A stretch of DNA of 64,000 nt, taken from Blastobasis lacticolella. Its lineage: Eukaryota; Arthropoda; Insecta; Lepidoptera; Blastobasidae. The stretch covers positions 20,957,584-21,021,583 of the forward strand of contig LR990043.1 in assembly GCA_905147135.1 (NCBI GenBank), given 5' to 3'. Shown piece after piece: positions 22,140 to 38,999 of this stretch (position 1 is its first letter; every line of letters begins with the position of its first letter). The translations under genes were made by a program, and so were the position numbers. The notes under the pieces were generated by a model, which ran no database searches, was not told where the DNA came from, and saw nothing but the letters and a program-made list of their open reading frames with translations.

Positions 22140-22990
22140 TTTAATTAATTGTTTTTTATTTCGAACTTTGTATCATCTATAACTATGCTTTATAACAATT
22201 CGTCCGACTTCCTTGCAATGAAACTTTGCTATTGTTTGTTTGTATAAACAAACCAGGGCCTATCGGCTATCTCAGTGGAAAACTGAATTTGGCATAAAAA
22301 ATCTGACAGTACTCTAATTTGGTAGATGCTATTGCCAGTTTTCAACGTAGATGACGTGGTGTAGAATTATCTAGTGTCAAATACAGTTGTCAACTGAGTT
22401 AGCCAATAGCCCTGCTGTTCTTGAAATCGATCTTTCTGGACATTAGAATAAACAACTGTTGCGCGAACATAAAAACTAACAATAAAAAGTATTTTTGTAT
22501 GAACTAGCTGTGCTTTCATTGTTTTTTTTACAAGTAATCCTTATACGGGTATATCTTAACAAGTTTTACGTGTATACTCATTGGTAAACGATCTTATAGG
22601 AAAGCAGTATTAAACAGATTTCAATATTAGAAATTCTGAAGCTGTTACTGGTATTTATTTGCCCGTAGAAAATGTGAGGACACTACTATGGAACTAAGCT
22701 TATATTTTTGTATCTTAGCTTACCTCCAGCCTGTCACATGTAATCATGAACAAGGGGTATTAAGTAACAAGTTCTATTTATATATTTGCTTTTATAAGTA
22801 AGTAGGTTATGCCAGCGACTTTATCCACGTGGACCACTTTTTACATTTTCTCGTTCATTTCTGCAATACCTAGTTACATAACCTGGACCCGTTTTAAGCA
22901 GATGCCTTTAAAAAATGTAAATATAAAAAAATCTAAAAAAATATCAGCACAACAAAAATAGGGGGTGGATTGGATTGGTATAAAATCTTT
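22140..22990. other. 3' flank of psi3, inverted homologue of copy 4 3' flank
   Basis: Matches the reverse of about 27990-28720. The conserved 3' flanks of two convergent protease copies thus form an inverted repeat around the spacer. No gene. Confidence 0.55.
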
Positions 22991-23107
22991 CCTGTATACA
23001 AACTTACACTTCCTATATCACCTATTCAGGGGGCAAATGTACAAAAATCAGTCTTTAATTCTTCGTTTACGTAATATAAGAAACCTACACGCAACATGTT
23101 AAGTTCA

Positions 23108-23452
23108 TGTCATCTTGGCGTTAAAGTGTTCTCGCGTACGAGGTATCGGGGTCCGCTTTGACCATAATCCAGGGTTTGGCATGTCAGGTAATTACAGTAG
23201 AGCGACTGCTATTTTACCTCCGTGGCCCAGGGAGGCCTGAAAAGATTGAATCATAGTTACACATTCAGTCGCCTGAATGTGCCGGTTTTATCACGATGTT
23301 TTCTCCCACCGTAAGACCATCGGTTAGTATTTAACTAATGTGCATATAACTTTAGAATAGAGTCATTGGTACATGACTGAAGTGGGATTCGTATCTGGTA
23401 CCTTTTGCTTATGAGTTGGATACCTTAACCACTAGAACACTGACACTTTACA
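23108..23452 (-). mobile_element. tRNA-derived SINE, intergenic
   Basis: Reads in reverse from CATCTTGGCGTTAAAGTG (tail) to a head near CTAGAACACTGACAC. Lies between psi3 and the long-TIR element. Confidence 0.75.
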
Positions 23453-24185
23453 TTCCGCTTTACATTTAAAGCTCAAGCTGAGTTTATATAATCTTGAATT
23501 ACGTTTTCAATTATTTGTTTTGTAGAATATTTGGATACAGCTTCAAGAAAATCTCTTAAAGGTATAAAAAGTCTTATCTTCTATTTCACTGACTTAACTA
23601 GTATTCAGTTTTCCCATAAATTCTTTCAGTAAATTAAATAAAAACTTAGTACAAATATTCGTCAAAAATATATGAAAAATGTAACTCAACGTTTTCGGAA
23701 ATTTGGCCCCTAAGGAGGTGAAACAGGAGATGGATGTTTGGAATTCTGACTTTTCGGAATGCATGCTAAATTACAACGCAGAGCGAAAATCACTAGTCCA
23801 AGAAGGTTAAAATTTTGTATGATGATAACTGCACTAAGAAGGGATTTTTAGAAATTCGTCCCAAAAATTTGGATAAAATTTGCAATGCGACCACTGCATG
23901 CTAACTGTCCTGTAACTATGCACTTCCACCACAGTATTTCGTGGACGTGCTTTTTAGCCCCGGCCAAGTACCACAGCTATAGAGAATCACATACTTAGGT
24001 ACTCATGCTCTTATACATTAGCCCCTTGAGATTGATTTAAAAAGTTTAAGATCACAGGTAACTGCTGTGAGCTTCCATTATTTGTCTTAAGCCGCTGTTT
24101 AGGCTAACGACAGTACACGCATATTGCTAACGTCACGACGAAATTCAATGTTTCGTCAATAATTTTGTTACATAGTAACTTTTGT

Positions 24186-25859
24186 AGAAATCTAGGTAGA
24201 TTTTAAAAAGCCTCGCAGCAAAACGTGGAGCACATCAACTGACGAATCGTCTGAGGGGCAGAAACTCGTTTTTAGGTTGGCACGAGCGAGTTTTAAAGCG
24301 GCACAGGACCTCTCCACATGCCGCTGTGTTAATGACTCTAGACCCTAGTTGCCTTATATGCGATGACCGCGCTTTAAAGGAGAAATGGTGCTCGTACTTT
24401 CACGAGCTGCTCAACAGCAGCACAGAGAGGAGCAGCCACTGGACTTCCCTCGGAATAAAGGACTTGAAGGATCCAATGTAATCAGATTTCCTAGTGGAAC
24501 CAGCGGCGAAGAGACGGGGGTCTCTAACCCTACATTGCACAGTTCCACATGACTGGAAAACGTCCTAGTGTATCAGGACCTTTTTCTGCATGTGTTGACT
24601 GACCCAGCACTGCTTGGGTTTACGCTGGAACATCACAGCGAAAACTATCGATTAGGCTGTGGATACATAGAAGTGTTTTAGTCCAGTCTAGCCTGATTTT
24701 TGCGCTTGACTTCATTTTCGCCTATGCGCACGGATATGGGATTTGCACTGTCGCAGGCCATGTACTCTGTCGTCGCCACGTTAATCTTCAGACAGCCGTT
24801 CTCAAGTGACTACTTCCACTTTTTACACGTTGGACTATGTAGGATCTTTCTTTGCTTTATGTAATACTTACGGTTATGAGGACTTCTGTTTAAACGTTGT
24901 TTTCAACACGTTGACACTTTTATTCTCAATTGTTCCACCTTTATTAGTTTATTATGGGCATCTTTGGATCTGGCCCTTCAGGCTCTGATTGCTCATCATT
25001 CTTTCCTGGAAAATATGTTAATTCTGTATTTGATGTAACTACGTTTTTACTAATGTGTTTAATTTAAATAGAATATAATAGTATGTAGGGTTTTGCATTG
25101 ACTTGTGTTAGTACTTACGGTTATTAGGACTTTTAGACACATTTTTGTGTAGCACGTTGATGCTTTTAATTTTCAATTTGTTATATTTATTAGTTATTAT
25201 GGGTATCTTTGGATTTCGCCCTTCAGGCTCTGATTGCCCATCATTCCTCCCTGGAAAATTAAGTTTATTCTGTATATCAGACTATGTTGATTACTACGTT
25301 CTACTAATGTTTTGATTCTAATAGATTTTGGGGAATATCCTTTTGATATATAGACACCCAAATGATAAAAGAAATGATGGTTTCCGAATGAAAAGCAGGT
25401 GGCAATGGCGTGTGTCTGGATTCTTACCTTCGTAACTTCTTGTTTTTTAAATATTATGGATCCGGACGGGCCCCAATGTCTCAGAAGGGTTTTTTCCTTC
25501 ATTTGTGTTTGATTTATATGTAGTATCCAATACGAATTATACACATAAACCCGCATTTTTATTTGGAGCGGGTCCTTTTTGTTTTTTACGCTGGACTTGT
25601 CATATGTTGTCATGTGGGAAATTTTTAATAGACGAAGGAGATTTTAATATTTTTTCTGCTTCTCTTATTCTAGATAACTGTTGGATCCAATTCCTCATCA
25701 GGTCGGCATGAATTATATCCCCGATTCTTTCGTTTTCTTTGTCCAAGGGGTCGGCTACCGACCTCCAGTTAGTTTCTCTCATAAAATAAGCTTGCTACTG
25801 ACCTCTAACTGAGCATTCTTTTTTACAACTGTACCTGACCCACTGCTAGCCAATCCGTT
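24186..25859. other. Interior of the long-TIR element, unassigned
   Basis: Contains about 170 bp (24480-24650) related in reverse orientation to 39640-39811. A roughly 250-bp tandem duplication (about 24830-25090 and 25096-25320) shares TTATGGGTATCTTTGGAT-type sequence. An open minus frame of 138 codons (25197-25613) resembles nothing I know, and I do not call it a gene. Confidence 0.5.
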
Positions 25860-26345
25860 ACGTTACAACTAGTTGCCCCTTGTCCGAGTCTATCAGCGCC
25901 ATGCCATATCAGCATACATGAGCGGCCGCGGAGGTACCTCGTGGTAGTATCGAAAGCAGTTTGACAGTACAATTGGCACTGGTTGAGCACAGAGCCCTGA
26001 TCTACCCCAACAAGATAATATCAATATAGGTCTCGCTTGATGTCAAGCTGCTTTCTTTTCGTCCATGTATGTTTGCGCCAAGTTAAGTGCTATCTGTCTA
26101 AGTGCAGACCCAAATAGTTGGCATCTTCACACTGGGGGATGATTTTGTCCGTTAAGAGTCACTGGCGGGCAATTTGATCGTCTTAATTTGAACGTGACTT
26201 GTGCAGACTTTTCCGCGTTTATTTTTATTCGCCACTTTTGATACCAGGCGATCATGAGGCCAAGACTTTCTTGTAAGTAGCGGCTCGCTACGTTTTCATC
26301 GTTGTGCGTAGCTAAGATAACAGTGTCGTCAGCAAAAGTTCCTGT
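25860..26345 (-). mobile_element. Jockey-type LINE reverse transcriptase fragment
   Basis: Minus-strand frame contains GTFADDTVILATHNDEN (catalytic A-D-D), then SLGLMIAWYQKWRIKIN and NCPPVTLNG, the palm and thumb regions of Jockey-like non-LTR retrotransposons. Stop codons and shifts follow. Truncated at both ends. Confidence 0.8.
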
Positions 26346-27328
26346 TACCGTGTTCCTAGTTGTTGGTAAGAAGCTACCTAGAAGTGTATTTCACTAAGTT
26401 AGTATGTAATAAAATTAATGAAGAAACATTGAATTGGTGCGTGGCTATGTGACTTACGTAGGTCGTGAACGATAGCAAAATGCATGTACTGTCGTCAGCC
26501 TCTATAGCGGCTTAAGCCAAATAGTGGAAGCTCACAGCAGTTACATGTGAATTCTTTAAATCGATCTTAAGTGGCTAATATATAAGAGTATAAGTTAGTG
26601 TGTGATTCTCAATGGCTGTGTGACTTGGCCGGCGCTGAAAAGCACGTCCACAAACTTCACGCCGATTATGTAAAAATACGGTGAGTGCATCGTTCCACGA
26701 CAGTTAGCATGCAGTGGTCGCATTGCAAACCTACCTTTTCACCCTCTTAAAGGACGGATTTTCAAAAATTATTTCTTAGTTCTACAGAGGTGCGCCTCTG
26801 TTATGCAGTATATCGCTGTACAAAATTTTAACCTTCTAAGGCGTTTGCGTCTGCGTCAAGGACTTTGCGTTGTAATTTAGCATGCATTCCGAAAAGTCAG
26901 AATCCAAAATTCCATCTCTTGTTTCACCTTCCTAGGTTTCACATATTTCCAAAAACGTTGTGTTACATTTTGCATATATTTTTGACGAATATTTACACAA
27001 CGTTTAAAGTGAACGTACTGAAGGAATTTATGGCAAAACTGAGTATTAGTTATAATTGTTTTTTAATTGTTTCCCTAAGTGATTAAAATACAGGATGAAT
27101 CTTTGTATGACTTTTTGTATTGACTTTTTATTCCTTTAGATTTTGTTTAAGCTGTGCCAAAATATTTAACAAAACAAATAATTGAAATCATAATTCAAGA
27201 TTATACTTACAAATTCGGCTTTAGGGGGGTAAAGTAGGGGGTAGTTTTGTAATATTAACTGGGTGCTACCAACGTAAAGCCAACATCGATACATATAGGA
27301 GCTTAAAATGTTAAGCAAAACGTAAAAC

Positions 27329-27608
27329 GTCAGTGGCCTGGTGGTTAAAGTATCCAACTCGTAAGCAAGAGGTACCGGGTACGAATTTCACTGACGACAT
27401 GTGCCAATGACTCTACTCGAAGATTTAAAAATTAGTTGAATATAAACCGATGCTCTTACGGCAAGTGAAAACATCGTGATAAAACCTGCATTTTCAGGTT
27501 TCCCTGGTAGCAGGGACACGGAGGTCAGATGGCAGATGCTCCACTGTAATTACCTGACCTGCCAACCCTGGATCATGGTCAAGGCGGACTACGGGCCCTC
27601 GTGCACAG
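27329..27608 (+). mobile_element. tRNA-derived SINE, intergenic
   Basis: Head CAGTGGCCTGGTGGTTAAAG; body with AAAACATCGTGATAAAACC; ends CGGGCCCTCGTGCACAGAGC without the GAT tail, where another repeat joins. Confidence 0.75.
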
Positions 27609-27649
27609 AGCTTAAAATGTTGCGTATATGTTTCCTATATGACAATCAA

Positions 27650-27860
27650 TGTGGCAATCAAGCTTACTGTCTGCCTGATGGTAAGCAGTCACCGCAGTCT
27701 ATGGATGTTAGTAATACCAGGGCATTACCCACGCGTTGCCGACCCCGTAAAATCCTTGTAACCCCTTTCTTGATTCTTCAAGAATGGTGTTCTCTCCATG
27801 TTGCACTTTTCAGGGAAAACCTCTCCAGGTTGTTTATTCCACAACACAAGTGTGCGTAGG
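27650..27860 (-). repeat. SINE-like repeat, reverse orientation
   Basis: TGTCTGCCTGATGGTAAGCA is the complement of the conserved end of the retroposon at 4970-5281; the poly(A) part is not kept. Confidence 0.45.
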
Positions 27861-28869
27861 AGAAAGTTCCTTTGGAACCGCACAGTTCGTGACCAATTTG
27901 GCAACTAAGAACTGATTTTTGGTCATTTGCCCCTTGAATGGGAGAAATAGTGAGTGGAAGTTTGTATACAGCAAAAGTTTTATACCAATCTAATCCACCC
28001 CCTATTTTTGTTGTGCTGATACAGATTTACATTTTTAAAGGCGTCTGCTCAAAACCGGTTCATGTTGTGTAATAAGGTATTGCAGAAATTAACAAGAAAA
28101 TGTGAAAAGTGGTCCACGTGAATTAAGTCGCTGGCAAAGCCACTTTCTTATAAAAGCTAATATATCAAGAGAACTTGTTACTATATGCCCCTTGTTCATG
28201 GTTACATGACTGGGGGTAAGCTAAGTTAATGAAAAGATAAGTAAACTTAGTTCCATAATAGTGTCCTCGTACATCTTCTACGTGCACCATTTAAATCATA
28301 ACTGCCTGTATATGTGCCTATTGCTGGTATTAACCAGTAACAGGCGCTTTCGTGCTTAGAATTTATAATAATATAATCTGTTTAATACTGCTTTCCATTA
28401 AATATGTGCTCGTTTATCACTTAGTAGATCCATTCCTTATCACAACGATAGCAACTATATACCTCCGTAAAACTTGTAATAACATATCGGGTATATTAAG
28501 GCTTACTTGTAACAGGCTTGGAAGAAAACAATGAAAGCCAAACTAAGTTCAAATAAAAATATTTTTATTAGTTTTTACGTTCACGCAACAGTTGTTTATA
28601 GTGTCCAGAAAGCGCGATTTCAGGAACAGTTTTTATACAAACTTACAATAACAAAGTTTAGTTATGGAGCATTATGATAGGTCAGCATAAACTACGAAAT
28701 AAAAATCAATTAAAGGTCACTTTATTTACCACCACCAAAGAAAAAAACAAAATACCTTAATGACAGTAGTTACAATTACCTATTTACGCTACCATAGAAG
28801 TTGCAGCATTATTACCCCTATCAAAGAAAAAATAGACAACAATAGATGGAATTAACGAATTTCAGTTCT

Positions 28870-32436
<3,567 letters not shown>

Positions 32437-32484
32437 CTTCAGAGACTGTGACTGCTAGTAATACAATTCGTCAAAGGTAGCTTG

Positions 32485-32518
32485 TTTATATACTCATTCG
32501 ACGTAATTTTACCACGTG
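32485..32518 (-). promoter_or_regulatory. Core promoter of copy 4: TATA box and E-box
   Basis: TATATAAA (complement of 32485-32492) and CACGTG (32513-32518) upstream of the ATG at 32436. Confidence 0.7.
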
Positions 32519-33549
32519 ATCCGGTAGAAAATTATTAACAAGTAAATATTTTGATTTATTAGGCTAAGTACATGAAAATATTACGTCGTCAACATTATTA
32601 AAATAACTAGAAATTACATACCCAAAATGATTTGAATTATTGAAAGATATGTTTGATAAGTAAACTTTTATTAGTTACAATATAAAAATTATTATTTCAC
32701 GTTTGTGAAATATCTAGTATGCAGACAACACAAACAACTGAACGGTGTCTGGAATTTCAATATATAATAAATAGGTAATTATGTAAAGGACAATAAAAAC
32801 ATTATCATTTACTTACACGTGTGTACTTTTATTGTATAATTACGGTTTAGGTTATCTTAAGCTTTGACCAAAAATACGCCGTAGGATTAATAATTGTCAA
32901 GACAAATGCACAATGAGCTGTAAAATAAATAATACACAGGTACGTAACATATACGTATCATCACGCCTTTTTGATTGTAGTATATTCATGTGGTAGTGAA
33001 TGGAAGGAGCACACCGATATGTACAAATAACGATCAAATCAGAGATATTTTAAAGAAAGGTCAGTTCACGAGTACTTAACCTAAATCGACGACCATGTAT
33101 GAAAATATTGATGAATGTGGGAAAATGTATCCCCCTGCATGGCAGATATGTTAACCAACTGAACCACTCAGATCGGAGAAGCGAGAGAGGTTTATCACAC
33201 CGTAGCATGTGTAACAATGATGGTCTCTGCCTAGCCCTGCGGTAAAAAGGCGTGACGTTACGTATATCATCACAGCCCATACCAATCCACTGCAGGACTA
33301 AGAGCTTTTGCTTACATTTCTTATGAGAGAGGAGGTTATTGCCATAATCTCCACGCTTGGCCGACGGGTTAAAAATCGCAGTATCGTAAATATAGAAATG
33401 GAAAACGCTGCTTCCCATTTTCCAGCCTACGGAGATTCCACAATTTTTGCCTCAATAATATTAGCGCCTTGTACGAAACACACGACAGGGATTGGTGCTA
33501 TTCTAAATACTGTGTCGGACACCACACGGCTATGTCGGACGCATAAAAA

Positions 33550-34690
33550 CAAAATCTAACTACGTAGTATTGATCCGATCTCTGATTGGTCAAAAAACTC
33601 CGTAGTTAGGTTTTGCCGCAAAATCTAACTATGGAGTTTGATTCGATCTCTGATTGGTCAAAATACCGATCGGTTTATGTACCGAAACTACCATAGTAAG
33701 ATTTAGCCACGAAGGGCAACCCCATAGTTAGAGTTTGTTGCTCTATGCTGCGAGGACTTTCTTCTCCTGCGTTTGCTTTAAATTATTTTTAAATTAAACG
33801 AATAAATGAAGCAAACAAATGAGAGCGTCGGTGGCCGAGCGGTTAGAGTATCCGACTCGTAAGCCATAGGTCCCGGATTCGAATCCCGCTCCGGCCATGT
33901 ACCAATGACTGTTTTCTGAGTTATGTACATTAGTTGAATACTAACAGATGCTCTTACGGTGAGGGAAAACATCGTAATGAAACCTGCACCATGATCCAAT
34001 CTGGTCAGGTTCCCCTGGTAGCAGGGTCATGGAGGTCGGATGGCAGTCGCTCCACTGTAATTACCTGACCTGCCAAATCCTGGATCATGGTCAAGGCGGA
34101 CCCCGGGCCCTCATGCGCGAGAGCACAACCGGGACATTAACGCCAAGATGATGATGATGAACATTATTGCATAGGTAGATACCTGCTTAGAAACTTAATA
34201 CAATTTCGCATTGGCGCCGTTATTTTCAACGTTAGAAGTTAAACCATTTGGCCGTTCTCTCGAAGTCCGCTTAATATAATTATTACCTCAAAGAAACTGG
34301 CGCCAGTAAGTGGTCCCAAATTTGTTTTTATCGTCAATCAGATACTAATATCGGACTGTAAGATTTTTGGATTAATGGAAAGATTAGCTAAATCAGTCTC
34401 TTATGATTTGTTGCAACGCGGGTTTGGTTTTCCTTACAATCCATTTGGTTACTATAAGATTTCTAAATTCTTTTTCATCCATACGCCGCAGTCTTCCGAA
34501 CTATTAGATTTGGCAGAAAACATAACATTTGTGTTCAAATCTGGGGTTTCTGTAGTACTTAGTCACAATAACTTTGATTATTTACAGTTATCAAACACAA
34601 TTGATAACTGTATAATGAAGCGCTCTCATTGATGGATACGCACTCAGTAGTTAGGCTGAGGGCGCAAAATCTAACTACGAAGTTTTTGAC
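33550..34690. mobile_element. TIR-bounded non-autonomous element upstream of psi5
   Basis: Tandem-duplicate counterpart of 17208-18420, with the same end blocks. Confidence 0.5.
33826..34160 (+). mobile_element. Full-length tRNA-derived SINE (duplicate)
   Basis: Same element at the matching place between copy 4 and psi5; it was carried along in the 16.3-kb tandem duplication. Confidence 0.82.
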
Positions 34691-35016
34691 CAAGTATATA
34701 TGCATGCCGGACACTACACGGCTAGGTTACGTATATACCTATGTACAACTAATGCTACGGCTATGTTTTGGTCTCAGCTTAACATACCGGTACTGAAATC
34801 GTAATTATAAATAAAAGTATACACGTGTACGTTTATGATAATACGTTATATTCTACGCATACCTACCAAAGTTTACATTACATACATATATTCAAAAAAT
34901 TCAGAAAATTTCGAGTTTGCACTTTCTAGTTATTTCAATAATGTTGAAGACATAATATTTTTATGTACTTAGCCTAGTAAACCAAAATACTTACTTGTAA
35001 ATAGTTTTCTTTCGAT

Positions 35017-35050
35017 CACGTGGTAAAATTACATCGAATGAGTATATAAA
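35017..35050 (+). promoter_or_regulatory. Retained core promoter of pseudogene psi5
   Basis: CACGTG (35017-35022) and TATATAAA (35043-35050) still precede the broken exon 1, so transcription of this pseudogene is possible. Confidence 0.6.
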
Positions 35051-35101
35051 CAAGCCTCCCTTATTAATGAAATGTATTAGTAGCAGTTACAGTCTCTGAA
35101 G

Positions 35102-38100
35102 ATGTTTGTGCTATCTCTGTTGTTCCTCTGCGCCAGCGCAGCGCTCGCGGCGCCTTCAGAGAAGCAAATATTCGACCTGGAATATGAACAGCAATTGGCC
35201 GAGTTGTTTAACAACTTCAAGAAAGAGCCAACTTAGCCAAGATCAATGCGATGAACGAACAGGACCCTACTGCTACTTACGGTATTAGTTTATTTTCATT
35301 TTTATTAATTTTTCTGTTATTTAAACTTCTGTTTCTACTGGCAACAGAGTGTTACTACTTACAAAATTAAATTTATATTTTTATACAACTTATTTTTAAC
35401 ATTAAGGCATATACTTTTTTTGTATCTGCCAACTGACCTTATGAAAATGATGTAGAACTTTTCTGTGACTATGGTCACATCAGAATACTAATTACTAGAT
35501 GGTATAAAGATATATAGTTTCATTCATTCATCAGTTTATATTCATTTTCAAATTGTTTTCAATAATAAGAGTTATTTTTTGTTTGCACTGGCTGCAGTTT
35601 TACAAATAACGAAATTACATTTCTATTGTTATTAAACATATTTTCAAGATTAAGGCGTATAGTTTTCCTGTATCTGCCAACTCACCATTTGAACATTATG
35701 TAGGGCCTTACTGTGACTATGGTCATATCAGAATTCTAATTCCTTGTCGGTATAAAGATATACAGAAAAATGTACCTAATAATAAAGCTATAGTGCATTA
35801 AAAATTTTTGGTGGGCGTAAGTTAAGAAAGTGGCCTAGTTTAAAAAAGAAAATGTGTTTAACCTAAAGTCACGATTACATTAATTTCAATGCAGGTATCA
35901 CCAAATTCGCCGATATGTCTACGGAAGAAATCCTGGTTACGCGAACTGGGCTCGTATTGGACCCCAGCTTCATTCCGACATTAGTTGTGAAAAATTTCAA
36001 CTGGAAAGAATTCGACTGGCGTAGTCGAAATGAACGAGCGTCAAGAACCAAGGCAACTGTGGTTCCTGCTGGGCATTCAGCGCCGTAGGTTAGAACCTCA
36101 CAATTTTTTTAATGCAAGCTAGCAGTAGGCCAAACACCATTCTACCTACCTACTTACGTATTGCATTGCAACCAGAGCCTGCGTAGTGTTGTGTATCTGT
36201 GTGTATGGAATGTACCTACCTAGCTACGCTACGATACGAGTGCCTTGATAGTTTATACCTATTAGTCATCCGAGCCACAAGAAAGCAAGAAAGTATGGTT
36301 AAACCGCGCTGGCACCTGACGCTGTTTGTTTTCATAAAATAACTTTAAAAACCTACATGCTTTAAAGTCTAGGTTCTACCTATTAAAATACTTAGTGTAG
36401 GTAAGTTCCTAGTTAATTTGGTAGAGCCTATTCATGTAGATAAGTAGGTAACATTTAGTTCGACGCCTGGTAGTAAGATGTAGGAGGTTGGTTTGTTTTG
36501 ATATGGATTATATGGCACGAGGTAAACTCAATGTACACACTCAATGTACGCCAATGAAGGGCTGTCGCCCGAATTATTTAGACTTCTAAGGTCTAATACT
36601 TGCATTTCGTGGTCAAGCAAACGATCTTTGGGAGTTTTGGGAACTGATTCGGGCTCGTATTTGCACGTTTGTTTGTTGGCCTTCGGTTTCCGCCCAAACT
36701 GCGTTTGGATGATTGCTTCTATCCGTTTGATGTTACCGCCACGCTGCACCGCGGATTGCCGGCCAGCTCACGCAAACCGATAATCGTTGGCCGAAATGGG
36801 TGCGCGTCACACATCGCCCGGTGTGTTTGCAGCATTAGGCTCATGGTAGTAGGCTTAAGGAGGTTGCTTTGTTTTGATAGGGGTCGCACGAGGTTGTTAA
36901 CCTGCTGTTTATATGATCATCAACTTGAAATAGAGCTGCGCTTCAACATAGTCGATATGGTTATTTATCTTCAAAAATTAATATTTTTTTATAAAAATTA
37001 AAATTCAATTTCTGGATAATATGAAGTCGCCAGTGTACTCTTTGAAAGCTATACTTTAACGCCATTTCGGCTTTATACATGTATTAAGTAACACCCTGTA
37101 TATATCTTAATAGCCGTTGGCCATTGGCCGTGTGATGTCCGGCAGAGTAGAACTAACCAACCCCTTACACTTGTGGGTGTCGTACAAGGCGAAAGATCTA
37201 GAGTCTCCGTAGGCTGGAAAATGGGCTGCAGCTTTTTCCATCATTATATTTAAAATTGCGATATCTAACCTGCCGGCCAAGCGTAGAGATTATGGCAATT
37301 ACATCCCCTTTCGTGAAAGAGTCCCTAAGTCCTGCAGTAGACTGTTACGGCTTGTGATGATAATGATGATCTAGTTAAACTTTAGTATTAGCAATTAGAA
37401 CCTAGCAGTATGAATACCGATATATACCGATAAAAAATTTTTAAAATCTAAGCAGAAGACTTGCAGGTTTACCTACTGGCTTGTTAAATTTTCGTGTCTC
37501 GAGGAAGATTTTGCCTGTGTGAGCTTCGATTTGTGACGATATCCTCCTAGGCCAAGATTTTGGTCTGGTCGAACACCCAAATAAATCGCAAGTCCTATTT
37601 CTCGTTTCATTCACTCAAATGCGCTCAAAGTTACTAACCAAATACCAAAGTTTCCATACTCATTTGCCCCTTCTTGGATATTACTGACTTTAATTAACTG
37701 GAGCGTCTTCAAAATTTGTGTATCATTTTCATCTTATGTTTGCGGATACATGACCACGTATCTAGGCATTGAACCAAGGTGAAATAGGTACCAATCCGCT
37801 TGCGAAGGAAAACCCATATCCTATCCAATTCTACAATGTATCTTTTACAACCCTTCTGCTGCTTTTTCCACTTCTCTGTTGTATTTCTATGTCTCCTGTT
37901 TATACGATAAGCCCCGTCGATCCACTGTAAGATACTTGGCTATTCAGTTCCTACTTCTCAATTTTCATACTGCAAGACCTTGGAATTTTCTCCTTTTTGA
38001 AGTGCGCGTATCGCCATATAAGTTACTAAATATGTAATTCATAGCTTTAAAGACTCAAATATTTAATTATGAAGTTTGCAGAAAATGGTGAGAAATACTG

Positions 38101-38218
38101 GTTGATTAAGAATTCCTGGGGAGCAGAAACAGCAGAAGATGGATATTTCAGAATGGAGAGAGGCGTCAATTGCTTGGGTATCTTGAATGATATAGCTGCA
38201 ACTGCAGATGTAAAATAA
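35102..38218 (+). pseudogene. Cathepsin L-like protease pseudogene psi5 (exons 1, 2 and 6; 3-5 lost)
   Basis: Tandem-duplicate counterpart of psi3, divergent from copy 4. Exon 1 (35102-35281) lacks 58 bp and hits a stop soon after NNFKK. Exon 2 (35895-36088) is 22 bp short, which removes sequence around the mature N-terminus and before the active site, though [16 protein letters not shown] DNA remains in another frame. Exons 3-5 are missing; about 2 kb of unrelated and intron-5-like DNA lies in between. Exon 6 (38082-38218) is fully open and ends like the active copies (YWLIKNSWG, then GVNCLG). TATA box 35043-35050, E-box 35017-35022 and a downstream AATAAA (38352-38357) are all retained. Its lesions differ from those of psi3, so the two decayed largely independently after duplication. 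Confidence 0.9.
36089..38081. other. Replacement region of psi5 (exons 3-5 missing)
   Basis: 36120-37110 matches nothing else in the window except a pair of AGGAGGTTGSTTTGTTTTGAT segments (36482 and 36859). It ends near AACACCCTGTATAT, like some insect DNA-transposon ends. 37195-38080 is intron-5-like DNA of the protease family. Frames of 73-110 codons at 36528-37001 are unassigned. Confidence 0.5.
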
Positions 38219-38642
38219 ATACTTAACTGAAATTCTTGAATTCCATGTATTTTGACTATTTTTTCTTTAGTAGTCATAATAATGCTTCAACTTCTGTGGT
38301 AGCGTAAATAGGTAATTGTAACTATTGTCATTCATGTATTTTGGTGGTGGTAATAAAGTAAGGGATCTTTAATTGTTTTTTATTTCAAACTTGATATAAT
38401 ATTCATTTAGAAATTTCTTTTAGAAATAAGTAGTGCCTGTTGTGTCAGTTATATCTATGTTATATCTCTGTATTTCTTTATTGTGTGCAATAAATTGTTA
38501 AATAAATAAATATGCTCTATAACAATTCGTCCGACTGCATTGCAATAAAACTTTGCCATTGATTGTTTTTATAAAAACTGCGGCCTTAGCCAAGAGGTTT
38601 CGTTAATCTACAATCGTTTGTGGTAGAAAAAATGTATGGGAT

Positions 38643-38714
38643 TTGACATAAGCTAACGTTATCTGACATAAGCTAACGTTATCTGACATAAGCTAACGTT
38701 ATCTGACATAAGCT
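38643..38714. repeat. 20-bp tandem repeat
   Basis: About 3.6 units of CTGACATAAGCTAACGTTAT, nearly perfect, downstream of psi5. Confidence 0.9.
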
Positions 38715-38999
38715 GTTTGTGGTAGAAATTCTTGGTCCATAGACAATTAACGTACTTTCAGTGTACAAAGGTGGCGGATTGGCGGATGATCCGACACAAT
38801 CAGAGTCAATCTAGATGTTGGTAGAAATAGTCGAACTTCGACCTGTCAATTTTCTACCATACACGCATCACGCAAGCGGAGCTGTCAAAGATGGCTAGAC
38901 CGGCTGTTCTTGAAATCGATCTTTCTGGACATTATAATAAACAACTGTTGCGCGAACATAAAAACTAACAATAAAAAGTATTTTTTACAATTTTTATTT

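Larger units (their letters stand above)
23488..27209. mobile_element. Element with very long terminal inverted repeats (about 700-800 bp)
   Basis: Left repeat about 23488-24185, right about 26393-27209; both ends start TATAATCTTGAATTA on their outer side and remain aligned, with substitutions and small indels, for hundreds of bases. A TA duplication is possible. The 2.2-kb interior is a mixture: a piece also found near 39640-39811, a tandem duplication, and a Jockey-like reverse transcriptase fragment. Foldback-like structure; family not identified. Confidence 0.7.

Noticed and set aside
25197..25613. 138-codon minus-strand open frame
   Set aside because: Lies in the interior of a transposon-like region, overlaps a tandem duplication, and shows no domain or codon pattern suggesting a gene.
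36528..37001. Open frames on both strands in the psi5 replacement region
   Set aside because: No recognisable motif, no splice or promoter context, and mutually overlapping; left unassigned.
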